Below are positions 1 through 12,723 of a DNA stretch of 64,000 bases, piece by piece. The notes under the pieces were generated by a model, which ran no database searches, had not been told where the DNA came from, and saw only the letters and a list, made by a program, of their open reading frames with translations. Within the stretch, counting starts at the first letter, position 1. Each line of letters opens with the position of its first letter. Source of the DNA: Epiperipatus broadwayi (taxonomy: Eukaryota; Onychophora; Udeonychophora; Euonychophora; Peripatidae); assembly GCA_028023455.1 (NCBI GenBank), contig JAQFVV010012446.1:6637501-6701500 (forward strand). Reading direction: 5' to 3'. Made by a program: the position numbers and the translations under genes.

Positions 1-262
1 ATTAAAAGACTGAAGTGGAATTGGACTGGACATATTGCTAGAAGAGATTATCATAGATGGCCAGTTGAAATCTTAAACTGGATTCCATGAGATTATAAAA
101 GATCTGGAAAGAGACCACTCTGCAATGGTTGGATTAAATAAAGAAGTTTGCTGGAGTAATGTGGAGAAAAGAGGCTAGAGATTGGAGAAGGTGAATTAAA
201 CTTGGGAAGATCTTCATCCTGCAGTAGATCGATAATGGATGAAAACGATGATGATGATGAAG
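1..262 (+). mobile_element. 3' end of an RTE-type LINE (truncated by the window edge)
   Basis: With frameshifts this reads as the C-terminal tail of an RTE-clade reverse transcriptase: a WTGHIAR-type motif, then EILNWIP, then a Lys/Arg-rich GKRP stretch, then the LGR-SSCS end. It is the same tail as in the longer copy at 36430-36663. It ends in a GATGATGATGA microsatellite near 246-262, as RTE elements commonly do. The in-frame stop after NWIP and the frameshifts show it is dead. Confidence 0.7.
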
Positions 263-3200
263 ACTATAAAATCTCATGGATATTTTTTTTTATCATTGAA
301 TATGCATGAGTTGCTAAGAAAAAATTATCAAATGATTCTCATTATTAAGCTTTTATCAATGAAATTACTAAGATAAAAAAATAAATGCACTATTATATAA
401 CTGATAGGGTATAGTAAGAATGTTGACTTCTAATTGGTTCTTTTAACTGTTTTACATAACTTTAAAATGTTTATTTTTATTGACTAACAAATTAATTTCT
501 GAGTGTGTTTGAACCTCTTTATTAATTATTGGAAATCAGTAAATATCTAAGATTTCTTCTTGCTAGAAGGATACCCTGTCTTAAAAAATCAGACAGTTTA
601 TTTTTTTATTTTGATCTATCTATCACTTAAATCAATCTAATCACTTTATATTTTTTTGCTTTTTTATGTAATGCCTATGATTGAAAATTAATAATTATTG
701 GCTTTATATTTTATAATATAGTTACTGTAGATTACTCTTTTTTTTTTCTTATTCAGTATAAAATGTCATCCAGGTATTTTAGGCATTTCTGCAATTTAAT
801 GTGCGCCACATATACAAGTTCCTCCTCCTCAACTTCATCCCACAAGTATCAAATCTCTGGTTATGATATTTTTGTTTTTGAGAATTTTCCTTCTCAGGCA
901 TGTTGATATATTAACACTTTTATGTTCATGAATTGTTAACTAATATATGTTCTAGTTCATGTCTAATCATTAATACGATTGTTTTGTAACAGTTTACAAT
1001 TTTGTTATTATTAACCTTCACATACTCGAAATCGCTGTCTGTTTGGTGCAGTGGCATGGCAGAAGATTCAAGAGCCAAAGATTCCTGAAGTGATCTTTAG
1101 CTAAATAAAGTAATAAAATGTTTTCTCAGTCGAATAGAACTATTGAGTTCAATTTGCCACTCAGGTATTCAAATATCACATGATCTCACAAGCAACTAAA
1201 TCATATAATTTTACATATATGTTCAAATTTAATTTTTTTTTATTTAATCAAACTGTATTTTAATGAAAAATATTCCAACTTTTCAGAAACTGTTTTTTAT
1301 AGTCATTATGAACGTAGTAAATTTTTAAAAAGGTCAAAAGAGAATGTCTAACTAACATTGTGACATAAGTTTAGCGTTTGTGCTATTGCTTTTATATAAC
1401 ATAGTAATATTAGGAAGTATACTGGTAGTTAATTTTATTCTCTTTAATAGTGAGTTTGAATGAATTCATTAACATTAAAGTCTTATTCTCTCATTCATAA
1501 GTTTCAACTATAGTTTTGATCTTTTACTTAAATATTTTATTTTTTTGAAGTTCTTTTTCTCTTTGATTTTCTGGTCCAATGTAAAGTCGAATGTCTATTT
1601 TATTATTATCAATTATCTGCCAGCAAATAAATCTTAAATTAGTATCTCCAAACTTTCTTATTTCATTCTTTTGCCCAACCAATTAGGGAAACTCTTATAC
1701 TCAAAACGTTATCACAAATATTTATCTTTATTATTATTATTATTATTTCTAAGAACTTACTGTTTATAAACAATTTTTTTTTTTTAGTATTTCTTTATTG
1801 TTCACAATTTTGTTCCCACAAAGTTAATCTACCAAAATCAATAATATATATATATATTTCACCTTTATTGTTAAAAGGACGTTGCCTTGACAACAGTTTG
1901 AAATTGTTGATTGTTATCTATATTGAGATTGTCTAAGTGTTGACTGTTTTCTAATGGTTACATATATATAATTTGGCAAAGTAAACATTGAAACTAACAT
2001 GAAGCACAAATGATGTTTAACCTAATGCATTTTTTGGTTACAGAGCACCATAATCATATACATTAATAACGAGTATGGTTCTCCGAAAGTGAGAATGTGT
2101 TACACTAAATTGTATTTAGATCTTATGTTAGATTCACTGTTTACTTCATGAATATATATATATATTGTGCCAACTGAAATTTGGTGTAATTTCAGTATTT
2201 GGTATAATGTCAATTATAATTTTAAAAAAAAAAATTCTTTTTGTTATTTTGTAATTGGTTTCAATAGGAAATGCATTAGTCTAAGAGCATTGAAATAGGT
2301 TGCTATGACAATGAATGTTAAAGCGAGAAATGCGTTATTTTTGCAACATAAATTTATAGATTAATTCTAATTATTTAAAATACATATGTAAATAATAAAA
2401 TTTATAATTTTGATAAACTTATTATTGTTTCTTTATTCTATATATGTTATTTACTGCATTCATAAGTAGTAGATCGTAAACAGTACACACCAATATTTAA
2501 TGTCCTAAACGTGTATGTTGTTATGTTTATGTGATACGTGCAATATTTTATTGGAATAATATATATATTTCCAGTGCCATATTGTGAGAATGTAATGTTC
2601 ATTGTTTTAATTTGTGTTGAGTTAAAAGAGTATTATATGTGTTTTAAAGTGTACGTATTATTTTTTAAATGAAATGATTATAAAATATTTATTATTAATA
2701 TTATTATTATTGTAAAGAGATTTTAAGTGTGGATCACAGGGTGATTTTGATATTAGAATGAATAAAAAGCTTAACCTTCGTTTTTGATGATGAAAATGAC
2801 ATCATTTGTAAGAGGTTATAAGTAAGGGTGAACAATTTGAATTCGTTCTTTAAAATCCTGACTTCATAGAAGCAAACCTACGCTCTTTATATTTTTTATT
2901 TTTTTTTTAATTTTAAAAGTATTTGCTTGATTACTACAAAATGATGGAATTGAAAGGATTATATTTGTCCAGGAAACTGGGTTGGATTTCCAAATACTTG
3001 TTTAAAGAAGGAGAGTAGTAATTTATGGCATTCAAATTCATCTTAATACTTCCCTACTGAAAAAATGATTGTTGCTTGTGAACAAAGCATTTTAATAACG
3101 AAACATCAAAGCTAACAACTTACTATTGTATATAAGAATTGTTTCTACCAACAGATATTTTATAATATCGATGTATTTTAATGTAGGATTTAAAACAATT

Positions 3201-6182
3201 TATTTCTATGTTATATCGCTGTAAATGGAAACCGGTGTCTGTTTAATCATAATGCCATTATGATATCAAATATTTAATAAATAGAGAATAAAAAAATAAT
3301 ACTTCAAGAATATTGGAATTTAACAAATACGCATTGTCTTGGATAACTATTTATGATACTTTTATCTTGTTTGGATTAGTGAATATCATTAAATTATAGC
3401 TCACGGAATTGATATTGGAACTATTGTGTTTCTTCAAAGTGCCCCGCAGGAGGATTGTGTTCAGATCGTATGTTAATATGTGTTTTATTTATGTATTTGT
3501 TTATATAATATTGTATAAATATTATTGATTACTTTATTTTAAGGTAGTTTATTGTTTGTTTTTATATCTATGAAATAAAAGAAAGTTAAACTTAGTTTAA
3601 ACTTAAACTTATATCCTAAATTTTAAGGATTAAAATTTTGATTTGAAATATTATATGTTTATCTACTGGCTGCAAATTACTTTTGGATATATATATTATA
3701 AGTATTGAAAATCTGGAAAGATTGTGTTGTAACAATTATTTATTGATATTTTATTTGGAAAATAAGGTGAACAAACAAATAAACAAACTTATTATTATAA
3801 TTTATCTTAATCCGTTACTTTATTACGAATATCATAGAATTATCATTAGCGTTCTTATAGTTTAAATAGTGTGTGTGTGTGCAGCAACATTTTCGTTTCA
3901 CATAAATTTTATATATCGTATATTAAGCATTAAATAGGTGAAATTTGCTATATAAGCACCTATTTTTATTAATACTAATTTAGTCGGAGAATAGATTTCA
4001 TGATATTTAATTAGAGAGTATGTCACAAACATTTGTCTATTTTTCAATTTTATATTTATTGTTAATAAATTTTTAATTCATTTAAACAAGTAAACTTGCT
4101 TTAGTTGTTATTTCAATTAATAATGAAAATCTATTGGCTAATAAAATTTTAATATATAGTAGTGTTATGTATTGGATTGCACTATATATGTTATAACAAA
4201 TAATCATAAAATAGTCCTTGAATCAAATGATTGGATTGGTAAATGTATTACTACGTATTATTTTCTCTGTTACAAATATATTATCTTTTGAGCTGGCTAT
4301 ACATCTTATGTGATAATAGATTAATTAATTTGGTATAGCTAGATATTTAATAACTAATTAGAATCATCATAATTATTTTAATAGTTATATGCAATAGTTA
4401 TTTTTGGATAAAAATTTATATTTGAGCTAATTTATAGTTTATAAAGTATATTGATTATTTAAGATAAACAGAGGCCACTATAATTGGATGCCTGAATATT
4501 ATTTTGAACTATTAATTATTGGATGTATGTTATAGTAACTTATTATTTACTTAGAAAGATGGTAATTTTATAATGTTATGAAATCGGTAATTGCATACAT
4601 CGAAACTGGTATTCGAATTACATTAAATAGAATGATTTATTTTGCTTAGATATAAAGCTCATCACAATAAATTATATATTTAATTTAAATATTAAGCTTT
4701 TAAAATTACCATTTGCTTATAATAGAGTATTAATAATACTACACATATTAGGGTAATAATAATTTAGAGTTTAATAACTTAGTTTTATTGATTTGAAGAA
4801 TAATTCATTGTGATTTGCTAATCATATTGTACTTTGATATCTCTTTAGTTACAAGCATTATCCTAATGTTCAGGTTTTGAAGGCCCCATCAAAAAAAATT
4901 TAGGTATCTTTATTAAGCAAAACGTATTTACCTTCAATATTACTACTACTTTTGGTTTTGATGTCACTGTGGGTATTATAATTGTTTTTACTACACAAAG
5001 GAGTAATTTTTTTGTCATGATAGCCTTTTATGACATAGATATTATTATTTAGGTCCTTCCACATTAGTAGAGGGAAGCGTAATCTTTAAATATGATCCGA
5101 TAATTATTGAATTAATTGCTGAGTAAAATGTCTCTCAAATCCAGTTCTAAGGCATCTCATTAAGGACTAGACTGCCTTCTGTAAGAGCATAATTAAGGGT
5201 CTAGCTTTCTAAAACTTTTATTATCAAAAACCACAAGCTTTGCATATTTATCTATTCATACATATTTGCATGCACGCACACAGAAAGATTGAACTAAGAA
5301 TTATGTGTGTAAATACATTGTGGTAATTTGATTGTACAAATACACAACCTCAATATCACGGTTAATATGGAGAAAAGTTATTGATGATGTAAGGGAATAA
5401 TGATGATGAGATCCTGTGGCAATCCAATAAATAAAATAATCAAATGGCTTTGTTGCTCAGAAGTTCAAGCATTGGAAGTGCCAGAACTGGAATCCATCGG
5501 AGGATGTTATGCTCCAGGGTCGATACTCTACTATTGCTCTAAACCATGCATGGCAAATTGAATGGCTTTATTGCTTGGGAGTTTGTCAGAAGTTTGAACA
5601 TCAGCAATGACAGAGCTAGGTGATAATCGGTGAACCTTGAACTCCAAAGCCTGTCTTTTTACCATTGCACCAAATCGTGTAATACAATGACAAAAATCAT
5701 AAGATAAAACAAAGGGAAAGGGAATAAGAGAAAAAGCAGAAAAGAGAGATGCTAAGATCTTTTTATCGCAAATGGATGTCTCATATCCTATACTACAAGA
5801 TAGTATTAGCTACTCATAGTAAAACATTCAAAGTTATTGCTCAAATATGATAATCATTCTAAGATCCTAGCCTATGGATCCCCATTAGTAACCAAAGTTC
5901 AGAGCTTAATTGTCTTTTTTTTATTGCCATAAATGTTAATAGTTTCTAATATTACTTTAGAGTCTTACACCAACATCATTGATGAATAACAAGTCTTAAA
6001 ATTTCAGTAGTTTTATAACGATTCTTGATGTGTAATTTTATAATATTTAAATAATTTCTCAATGATTTTCTTGCTATTCAATTTGACTTTAAACATCTTT
6101 AATGGGTAAATAAATGTTGTATTGAAATAAAGAGTTTATGAATAATATTTTTGTTATTAAATTATTATATCTTTATTTTTAG
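1..6182. other. VPS13: Upstream intron or flank of VPS13; no exon recognised
   Basis: AT-rich sequence with many short homopolymer and TA runs. I looked for the VPS13 segment that should precede the first exon here and found none, so this is probably the 3' part of a long intron. It holds a LINE 3' end at 1-262. A block near 5440-5690 has a region resembling a reversed tRNA-derived repeat and shares words with 8100-8290. A short block at 1860-1950 resembles 56338-56420. The 60-codon open frame at 3683-3865 has low-complexity Ile/Leu/Tyr/Asn composition and is not supported. Confidence 0.6.
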
Positions 6183-6287
6183 GCGCTTCTTAAAGTTGCT
6201 GATTCTGAATGGTCCGATAAGTTTCCTATCGATGTAGTCGGAAGTTCTGGAACTGTTTCTTGCAAAAGCAAAGATAAAATTTATGAG
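6183..6287 (+). CDS. VPS13: VPS13 exon a (VAB/SHR-BD repeat region)
   Basis: VPS13 proteins are large bridge-like lipid-transfer proteins at organelle contact sites; the VAB domain binds adaptors. This exon follows a pyrimidine-rich acceptor ending TTTTTAG and encodes 35 residues in phase 0, with the family hallmark SEWSDKFPIDVVGSSGTVSC near the start of a VAB repeat. Homology predicts that the next residues (IGIQIKL) follow directly after KIYE. That places the donor at GAG|GCGAGT, a GC donor. A canonical GTAAAT 12 nt later (exon end 6299) would add Ala-Ser-Ile-Asn and also keep the frame. Start and phase are secure; the exact 3' end is not. Confidence 0.9.
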
Positions 6288-6775
6288 GCGAGTATAAATG
6301 TAAATTTTTATAATTCTACCATCATGGTCTGTAAACCCATTGTGCTGATTTGTGATAGAATAATACCTTTTTACATATGTTATTTGCTTTTAAAAGGTTA
6401 CAAATGTTTTTTAAGATATATTTTATTTATGCGTTATTTTTTTCATTTCATTTTTAGCTGTTATTATTTATAAGTTGATCAAATTTTTCTATCGCTAAAC
6501 CCATTTTAAAAAAGAAAAAAGAAATTCATTCTTTTATTTATGTAATTTTTTTTAGAGTAATTTATTTTAAAAGAGTATTTAAAATAAGATTAAATGTATT
6601 TAACAGATGTAAATATTAATAATAATAAAAATTATGTAATATAATTAATAGTTACTTCCCATATAGTTGTTTATCATTGGTTTTAGCAAATTTTGATTCC
6701 GAGCCTTTGATGGATTAATAATAATTCAACAATGTATTTTTTGCCATTCATCATTATGCGTCATTTGATTACCAA

Positions 6776-7112
6776 CCTCTCCATATGGTAATGTCACCAA
6801 GTGCAAACCTTCATAATCAATGGATGCAGGAAGATGTGTGCATAAAATCCCTATCTATTGTACTCATCCAATATCCCCAAACTAGTTTCTAGCTTATGGA
6901 TTTCATCAGTGAGGAGCTTTGGATTTGAGAGCACTACACACAAGATAGAATCTAGTCTGGGGATATTGGATGAGTATGTGCTAGATATGGATTTTATGCA
7001 CAAACCTTCCTGCTCTCCATTTATTATGAAGGTTTGCACTTAATGGCACTACTGCATGGAGAGTTTGATACTCATTAACAGCATGTGTAAGCATATGAAT
7101 TGATCATGTGAT
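6776..7112 (-). mobile_element. Family A palindromic ribozyme element, copy 1
   Basis: Two inverted arms start at CTCTCCATATGG and end at GCATGGAGAG, sharing the family words ATCAATGGATGCAGGAAG, TAAAATCC and CCAATATCCCCA. Beyond the right arm lies the family terminus TTGATCATGTGAT at about 7101-7113, which gives the - orientation. Both short open frames here (6851-7039 - and 6858-7043 +) are by-products of the palindrome. I could not find a convincing target-site duplication for this copy. Confidence 0.7.
6866..6924 (-). ncRNA. Hammerhead ribozyme motif, family A copy 1
   Basis: On the - strand the core CTGATGA (6903-6909) is followed by a 13-nt stem II region, GAAA (6886-6889), ACTAGT as a two-pair stem III, and TGGGGATATTGG. 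The last pairs with the upstream CTCCTCA and CCAAA segments to form stem I with an internal loop. Stem II (starting AATCC, ending GCTA) has lost most of its pairing, and the cleavage position is T rather than C. It is probably a weak or dead ribozyme. Confidence 0.6.
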
Positions 7113-7796
7113 ATTTTAATAGTTTTATACATTATTCAATGCTTTTAAAGCAAAATGGATTGCTGGAAATATAAATGAATATTGATTTATGATAATAATT
7201 ATTATAACAAAATTACGAGCATGGTGAGGCGCTGGAAAGAGAAGCTATAATAAATACTTATATGAATCGATAAAATAATTGACAACTGAGCGCTTTCGAG
7301 GCATTTTGCCTCATATTCATAGCTTTACAAAAAACAAATAGTGCAGAGTAGAATGTAAATGGCAATGTGCACATTATATTTAAATTATTTAATTAGCCCA
7401 ACGTTTGGAAATATCAAAGCAAGTGTCACGTCTATTAATAATTATTATATTTAATATTCTTTGTGTATATATTCCACCCACTGTATTAAAAATGTATTTT
7501 TGTTATTAAAATTGTTTTGTTCTTTTTTACTTTATTTTTTTGTAGTAGTGAATTAGTAATATTGGCCAATAAAGATGAGCTTCTTTTTTTTTTCGTATTT
7601 TCTTGCAATAAAGTTTCTAATGGCTTTTTTAATAACATTTATATAAATATGGAAAAGTTTTAAAATTTAATGATTTTTTTTTTTTTTTTAACTATTTTCA
7701 GTTTGAGTTTTTTTTTTTTTGTAGATCAAAGAGACATATTAAGAAAGGCTAAAAATGCACATGTTTAAAAACAACAAAATATTTTGTTGTTTTATA

Positions 7797-7960
7797 CTAA
7801 TACTGACCACAGGATAGAGGTGTTTATAGTTGTGGAAAAAACTGTGGACACCATAATATAGAGATACTGAATGGGTTTCATATCTATATGACTATATAGG
7901 CAAGTTGGCTTAGATTGAAAATACATTTTTTCAATTTGGGCTGATAGCTAGTTAACCAAT
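7797..7960 (+). mobile_element. Diverged fragment of family A loop region
   Basis: Aligns by eye with 11600-11730 of the family A copy at 11562-12011. It shares the order AGGATAG-TGG, TGTT-AAA, GACACCA, ATACTGAAT, CATATGACTATATA, GCTTAGATTGAAAATA and TTTCAATTT. It lacks the ribozyme segment and the GAGAGTTTTGC end. Confidence 0.5.
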
Positions 7961-8639
7961 GTTAATAGAAATGAAAATATATCTGGAAATAGTTCTTGCT
8001 CTTCTATTTGCATTTTTCCGGCATGATTTAGTGCAGGAAAATATCACATTCTAGAATATGAAATCTTCAGTTCAATTTCAATATTTGTAACTTTCAGCAT
8101 TTCAAACTTCTTATGAAATCTCAAGCAGTAAAACCATTCAATTATTTCTCTGCACAATTTAGATCAGTTGTGGAATGTCAGACTGGAATGATTCTAGAAT
8201 CGATTCCAGTGCCATCACTTTCGGTGCTCGAACTTCTTATGAAGTCTCGAGCAATAAAGCTATCCGAACATATTATTTGTTTGCATAGCTTGTCTTCCTA
8301 CTAACCTATAATGTTTCTACGACAAAGACACCTTTAATTCAATAAAAGTACATTTATTCAAAATTTTGAAGTTAATATTTTATTACTTATAAGATTTAAA
8401 CTAATTAGTTTTTTTTTTTTAATTTTCTGATCGTATTCTGTTAAACTTTTTTTCCTATAAAATCTTAATTGTTTTTAAAAAATAAAAAACTACCAGCTAA
8501 TTGATTACTCTTAAATTTTAATAGAAGCAGCAGTTTTTTACCCTTAATTTTTAAAAAAATTTAACTGGCATCTATTAGTAATATATTTTTCATTTCAGCT
8601 ACGGCCTTTACAACAATTTCCACCCCATTATTGGGAAAT

Positions 8640-9060
8640 TTATTTAATCATTTTTGTTTTTTTGTTTTTACTTCATTTCTGTTTTTGTTGTTTGTTTATC
8701 TAACATAATGAGAGCTTAGAGCTTTGCTAATTGCTCAACAAGCTTTGTGATAAATGTTAAGCAAGAGAAAGCAATTAAAATATCTTTATCAGAAACCACA
8801 CCTAAACCCCAGATCAATGGTTTTGTGCTTTGGCACTCCTCAGTGAGGCGCTAGAGTAGTTTCAAACACAAGCCAGCATTTATCTAAAAGTTAACAATTG
8901 AGTAGAAAATCAAGTTTTCAGATAATTAAATGTCTTCAAACCCAGCTATTTAATTCAAATAGCTATATGGAGCTGAGAGATCTTCAGCCAAACCATATAT
9001 TAGTAGTCTTAGCAGTATAAACATCACTTAAGACTTAAAGCAAAGACTATAAATAATCAA
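8640..9060. other. Unassigned intronic stretch
   Basis: No coding signal. The word GAGCTTTGCTAATTGCTCAA near 8709-8735 recurs in the centre of the fold-back at 9061-9208, so this stretch may be an older part of the same repeat. Confidence 0.35.
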
Positions 9061-9208
9061 TAAAAAATAGTCATATATCACATGACCCAATTTTTTTAAG
9101 CTTGTAAATATAAACAAAGAGCTTTGCTAATTGAGCAATTAGCAAAACTCTTTGTTTATATTTACAAGCTTAAAAAAAAAGGGTCATGTGATATATGACT
9201 ATTTTTTA
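9061..9208. repeat. Near-perfect fold-back, 73-bp arms with a 2-nt loop
   Basis: The arms 9061-9133 and 9136-9208 are reverse complements with only a few differences, separated by AG. The outer end reads TAAAAAATAGTCATATATCA and the inner end GCTAATTG. It contains CACATGACCC, similar to the family A terminus, but no ribozyme core. It is likely a MITE-like or fold-back insertion, and recent or conserved by gene conversion, given the arm identity. Confidence 0.85.
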
Positions 9209-9404
9209 TAGTGAGAGCTTATTTGTAATTATGCGTTGAACTATTTCCATCACCTAGAATTAACTGTTAAATGCCTTTATAAAAATTCCAAATTTTTTTT
9301 TTAAACTTTTTCAAATGTATTTAACTTTTAGTTACCGCATATGGATTAGTATCTAACGCGATGTTGCAAATGGTATTATTATGCCTTTTCCAGGTGTTGC
9401 TGAT

Positions 9405-9525
9405 CATCTAGGTCATTCTGGCAAAGTCTAGTCAGTTAGAGCATCACTTTAAATTCGGTATTCACAAAGCTAAATGTCCCCAGTTTGATTCCCCTGTTAG
9501 GAGGCTAGCAACATCTGAAAAAGAA
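9405..9525 (+). repeat. Candidate tRNA-derived SINE fragment
   Basis: Contains an A-box-like TAGTCAGTTAGAGCATCA and a B-box-like GTTTGATTCCCC about 50 nt downstream. A similar block occurs in reverse at 56600-56725, with shared words ATTCACAAA-CTAAA and TTTGATTCC. No tRNA fold was verified. Confidence 0.4.
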
Positions 9526-9975
9526 AGGAAAATAATACCATTTTTAATCTTGTTATATATACTAATCTGTGAGTTCGAATTCTTTTTCTAAAGTAATTTA
9601 ACAATTCTAGATCATGGAAATAATCCAATATAATGTAATTACAAGTGAAATGCCATCTTCCAAACTTTCAGTCAAACACAACAGTGAAAGCTTATTATCT
9701 TTATTACAAGAATTATTTGTATTTTCTTCTCATTTTAAATACATGTCCATTTACAATTTTTTATGGATTTGTTTCACCTTTACTTAATGTAGGATTTATC
9801 TCTAGATTCAGAACATACAATAAGTTATGTAACTGTTTTTCTTTCATTCGGTAGATAACAATTAACCTAGTGCTAGTAATTTAAATTGCCCAGATGTGTG
9901 TGGCTGTTTATTATTAGTAGTAGTAGTTAATACTCAGCAATGGGGAATCTTTATTCCATTTGTAGAATTTTAGAA

Positions 9976-10240
9976 TTACTTTGCAACTTCACGTGATTAC
10001 CATTCTTTAGGCTTACACAAGCTGTTAACAGGGGCAGAATTCTCCATACAGTAGCACCACTTAGTGCAAGCCAGTGTAATCAATGGATGCAGGAAGGTTT
10101 GTGTATAAAATCCCTACCTAATGCTTTCTGGGGATATTGACTCTAGATAGGGACTTTATGCACAAACCTTCCTACATCCATTGATTACTCTGGCTTGCAC
10201 TGAATGGTGCTACTGTATGGAGAGTTTTACTATGCAACTT
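9976..10240 (+). mobile_element. Family A palindromic element, copy 2 (ribozyme deleted), with target duplication
   Basis: The element 9990-10226 starts CACGTGATTACC and ends in GGAGAG. The arms (10034-10130 and 10145-10226) are strongly complementary and share ATCAATGGATGCAGGAAGG. It is flanked by a 14-bp direct repeat, TTACTTTGCAACTT at 9976-9989 and TTACTATGCAACTT at 10227-10240, with one mismatch. The centre has lost the CTGATGA/GAAA segment; only CTGGGGATATTG remains. Confidence 0.8.
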
Positions 10241-11388
10241 GTTTTGGGTGTAAGTTAATTGTCTTCCATAAATATCTGAAAAAGGGTAGTTTATAATATT
10301 TTTTTGAATAAGTGTTTTTTTAATAATCATATGTGATCTCTTTGCCTATTAAGGTCTGTAAATAAAGAAATAGCATTCTGTATTTGTACCTATGATGGGA
10401 TGCTCTAGGTAGCATGAGATCCATACCCTGAAATCCAATCCAACCCAGATAAAGTTGATATGTAATTATAATAACAGTTTTATTCTTTGAGTCTATAAGC
10501 AAAAAATTGAACTACATATAAATTCTTATTTATAATTATCATATATTTTTCTCAATAAAGTTAATATTTTTCTGTATAATTTGTCAAGTCACTTGTAAAA
10601 ATATAACTTTGAAGCTACAGATAATGGAAGTTTAATCAATCCTAGATGGTAATGCGTCTAACTTAGTCAGAATTATGTCTTATTACTTTGAAGGAAGATG
10701 GCATACCCAGCCAGCATGTTCGTCCGATTTTAATCTTAGTGATGTGATTGGTATGCTTTTAATAAGGACATTGTTTGATCCAATATTTTTACAAACTGAG
10801 AAGTGATTTGGTGGAGTGATTATTACTCTAAAAATATCAGAATGAGACATATCTTATGAGATTAATTTTAATAAGCCCGTAAATAAATTACTGCTGTTAA
10901 ATACGTAACACTGAGAATCCAAACTTATTCATGGACTAACTAAGTCCGAATATTTACTACAATAATTCACAAGTCAGATTTGTAAAGAATCATTTTTTAA
11001 CAAATTTGCAGCAAGATCCACTTCCTCTTATATGTGCTAATTTATTTGGTCAAATAGAATTTTTTTTTTTTTGATCAATAGATCAGTACTGAAGTCTGAC
11101 ATAAATTTTGTTTGAACTTATTACTATGAGAATGAATTTATTATCAGAGATAAGTGATATTCTGTATGGAAGTTAATATTTGAAAAAATGCTCAAGTTAG
11201 TAAAAAGTTGTTGTTATTGTTGTTTTAATTAGATCGTTTTTTTTTTTAAATAGTTCTTAAATTTTGGACGATATTTGATATACATTTGGGTTTACAGATC
11301 ATCCTGAGAAAGAATTACATTATAAAGGTAGATAAAGAATTTATTTTTTTTATGCAATGTTTGTTCAACTTTACAATTTTTATTTCAG

Positions 11389-11475
11389 ATTGGAATTCAG
11401 ATAAAACTTTCAACATATGGGCTAACCAAAATAGTCATCTTTATTCCATACTATACTATAGTCAACAACACTAAG
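11389..11475 (+). CDS. VPS13: VPS13 exon b
   Basis: Twenty-nine codons, phase 0 to phase 0, between acceptor ATTTCAG and donor AAG|GTAATG. The product IGIQIKLSTYGLTKIVIFIP matches the VAB motif that in VPS13A/C reads VGV(D/S)I...LTRIVTFTPF, directly after the YE that ends the previous exon. This order and the phase match support the assignment although the exon is short. Confidence 0.92.
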
Positions 11476-11561
11476 GTAATGTATTAATATTAATAGAATT
11501 CTTATGAGGCTGCATTTTATAAATGTTTATATCATTTTATTTTTTATTAATAATTTGTGTT

Positions 11562-12011
11562 ATTTAATATCTAAACATCACATGATCACTATCTCATCCT
11601 GCCTAATAGGATAGTGGTGGCTATGGTTGTTAAAGAGCCAAAGACACCAAAATGTATGGGTACTGAATTGAGTTCAGACCCATATGACTATATAAGCTAT
11701 TGAGCTTGGGTTGAAAATATTAATAGTGTTTTCAATTTCATTCTCATAGTTTTGTAGTTTGAGTTAAAAGGTGGGTGCTGGAGGGTTGCATTAGATCCTA
11801 AGATCTAGGTGCAGTGCTCTCAGATCCAAGGCTCCTCACTGATGAAGGCCACAAGCCAGAAACTAGTCTGGGGATATTGGATGAGTAGGCACTAGATAGG
11901 GATTTTATGCACAAGCCTTCCTGGCATCCATTGATTGCTCTTGTTAGCACAAGATGGCACTACTATATGGAGAGTTTTGCTGTATTTTGAATTGTTTAAT
12001 TTAATATCTAA
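11562..12011 (+). mobile_element. Family A ribozyme element, copy 3, with perfect 13-bp target duplication
   Basis: The element 11575-11998 starts ACATCACATGATCACTATCT and ends shortly after GGAGAGTTTTGC. It is flanked by identical copies of ATTTAATATCTAA (11562-11574 and 11999-12011). Unlike copy 5 it keeps a single arm plus the loop region, so it is not a full palindrome. It contains the clearest hammerhead motif of the family. A long, exact target duplication is typical of target-primed reverse transcription rather than of cut-and-paste transposases with short fixed duplications. Confidence 0.85.
11824..11882 (+). ncRNA. Hammerhead ribozyme motif, family A copy 3 (sense to VPS13)
   Basis: Core CTGATGA at 11839-11845 and GAAA at 11859-11862. 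Stem II is GGC/GCC around CACAA. Stem III is A15.1-C-TA-G-T16.1, only two pairs. The cleavage triplet is GTC, ending at 11868. Stem I pairs TCCTCA (11833-11838) with TGGGGA (11869-11874, one G-T wobble), then after an internal loop ATCCAA (11824-11829) with TTGGAT (11877-11882). All catalytic positions of the consensus are present. The A-A opposition at the base of stem II is the only weak point. Confidence 0.8.
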
Positions 12012-12723
12012 CAGTAAATTATTATAAAAAATTCATGTTAATATTAATAGTTTTTATAATTTGTAATAATAAATTAGTCATTGTTGTTTAAATTTATATT
12101 ACTGTAAAAAACAATTGTTATATATCATGATGTCATGTGACTTAAACAATTTTTAACTATTAAATTACAATTATTTGCTATTTTTTAAACTTATATTTAA
12201 ATCAAATCTTTGTTTTCTTGTTTGTTTGTTTTAATTAAGCAAATTAGAATCTCTGATTTTTGTTTGTTTCAAGGTTTATGTGGATTAAATTTTAAAATCG
12301 AAATTTAATATATTTATATTGTATAGCATTTATTCAGATTTTGTACATTTGTTATAAATCACTATCAATGTAATATGACACTAAAATATTTTAAGTTACA
12401 TTTCCTATTTTCTTAAATCCAAAGGGATTGACAGATAATTTCAATTATTTTGATATCAAAATTTGAAATACTTTGATATCACTTTAATAAGTTTTCAGTA
12501 ATGGACATGAGAGGGTGGTATATATTTTTTTTAAAAAAAAAAACTTTACATTAAAAAAGTATCTTAATATTTTTTTTAAAATTGAAATAAAAACAAATCT
12601 TGATTATAAAACTATATTGTAAACAAACTTTATTTAATATGTATAATTTTACTTTCAACATAAATACTAAAAACTGAAAAATAAGACATAAAAAAAAAAA
12701 AATTATAAAATATTTTATTTACT

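Larger units (their letters stand above)
6288..11388 (+). other. VPS13: VPS13 intron a (about 5.1 kb)
   Basis: No coding exon is recognised between the two flanking exons. It contains family A palindromic elements at 6776-7112 and 9976-10240, a fragment at 7797-7960, a near-perfect fold-back at 9061-9208, SINE-like sequence at 8100-8290 and 9405-9525, and long T-runs. The remainder is AT-rich spacer. Confidence 0.75.

Noticed and set aside
8581-8650. Extra VPS13 exon after the acceptor-like CATTTCAG at 8598
   Set aside because: None of the three frames fits the expected VAB segment, which is supplied in full by 11389-11475.
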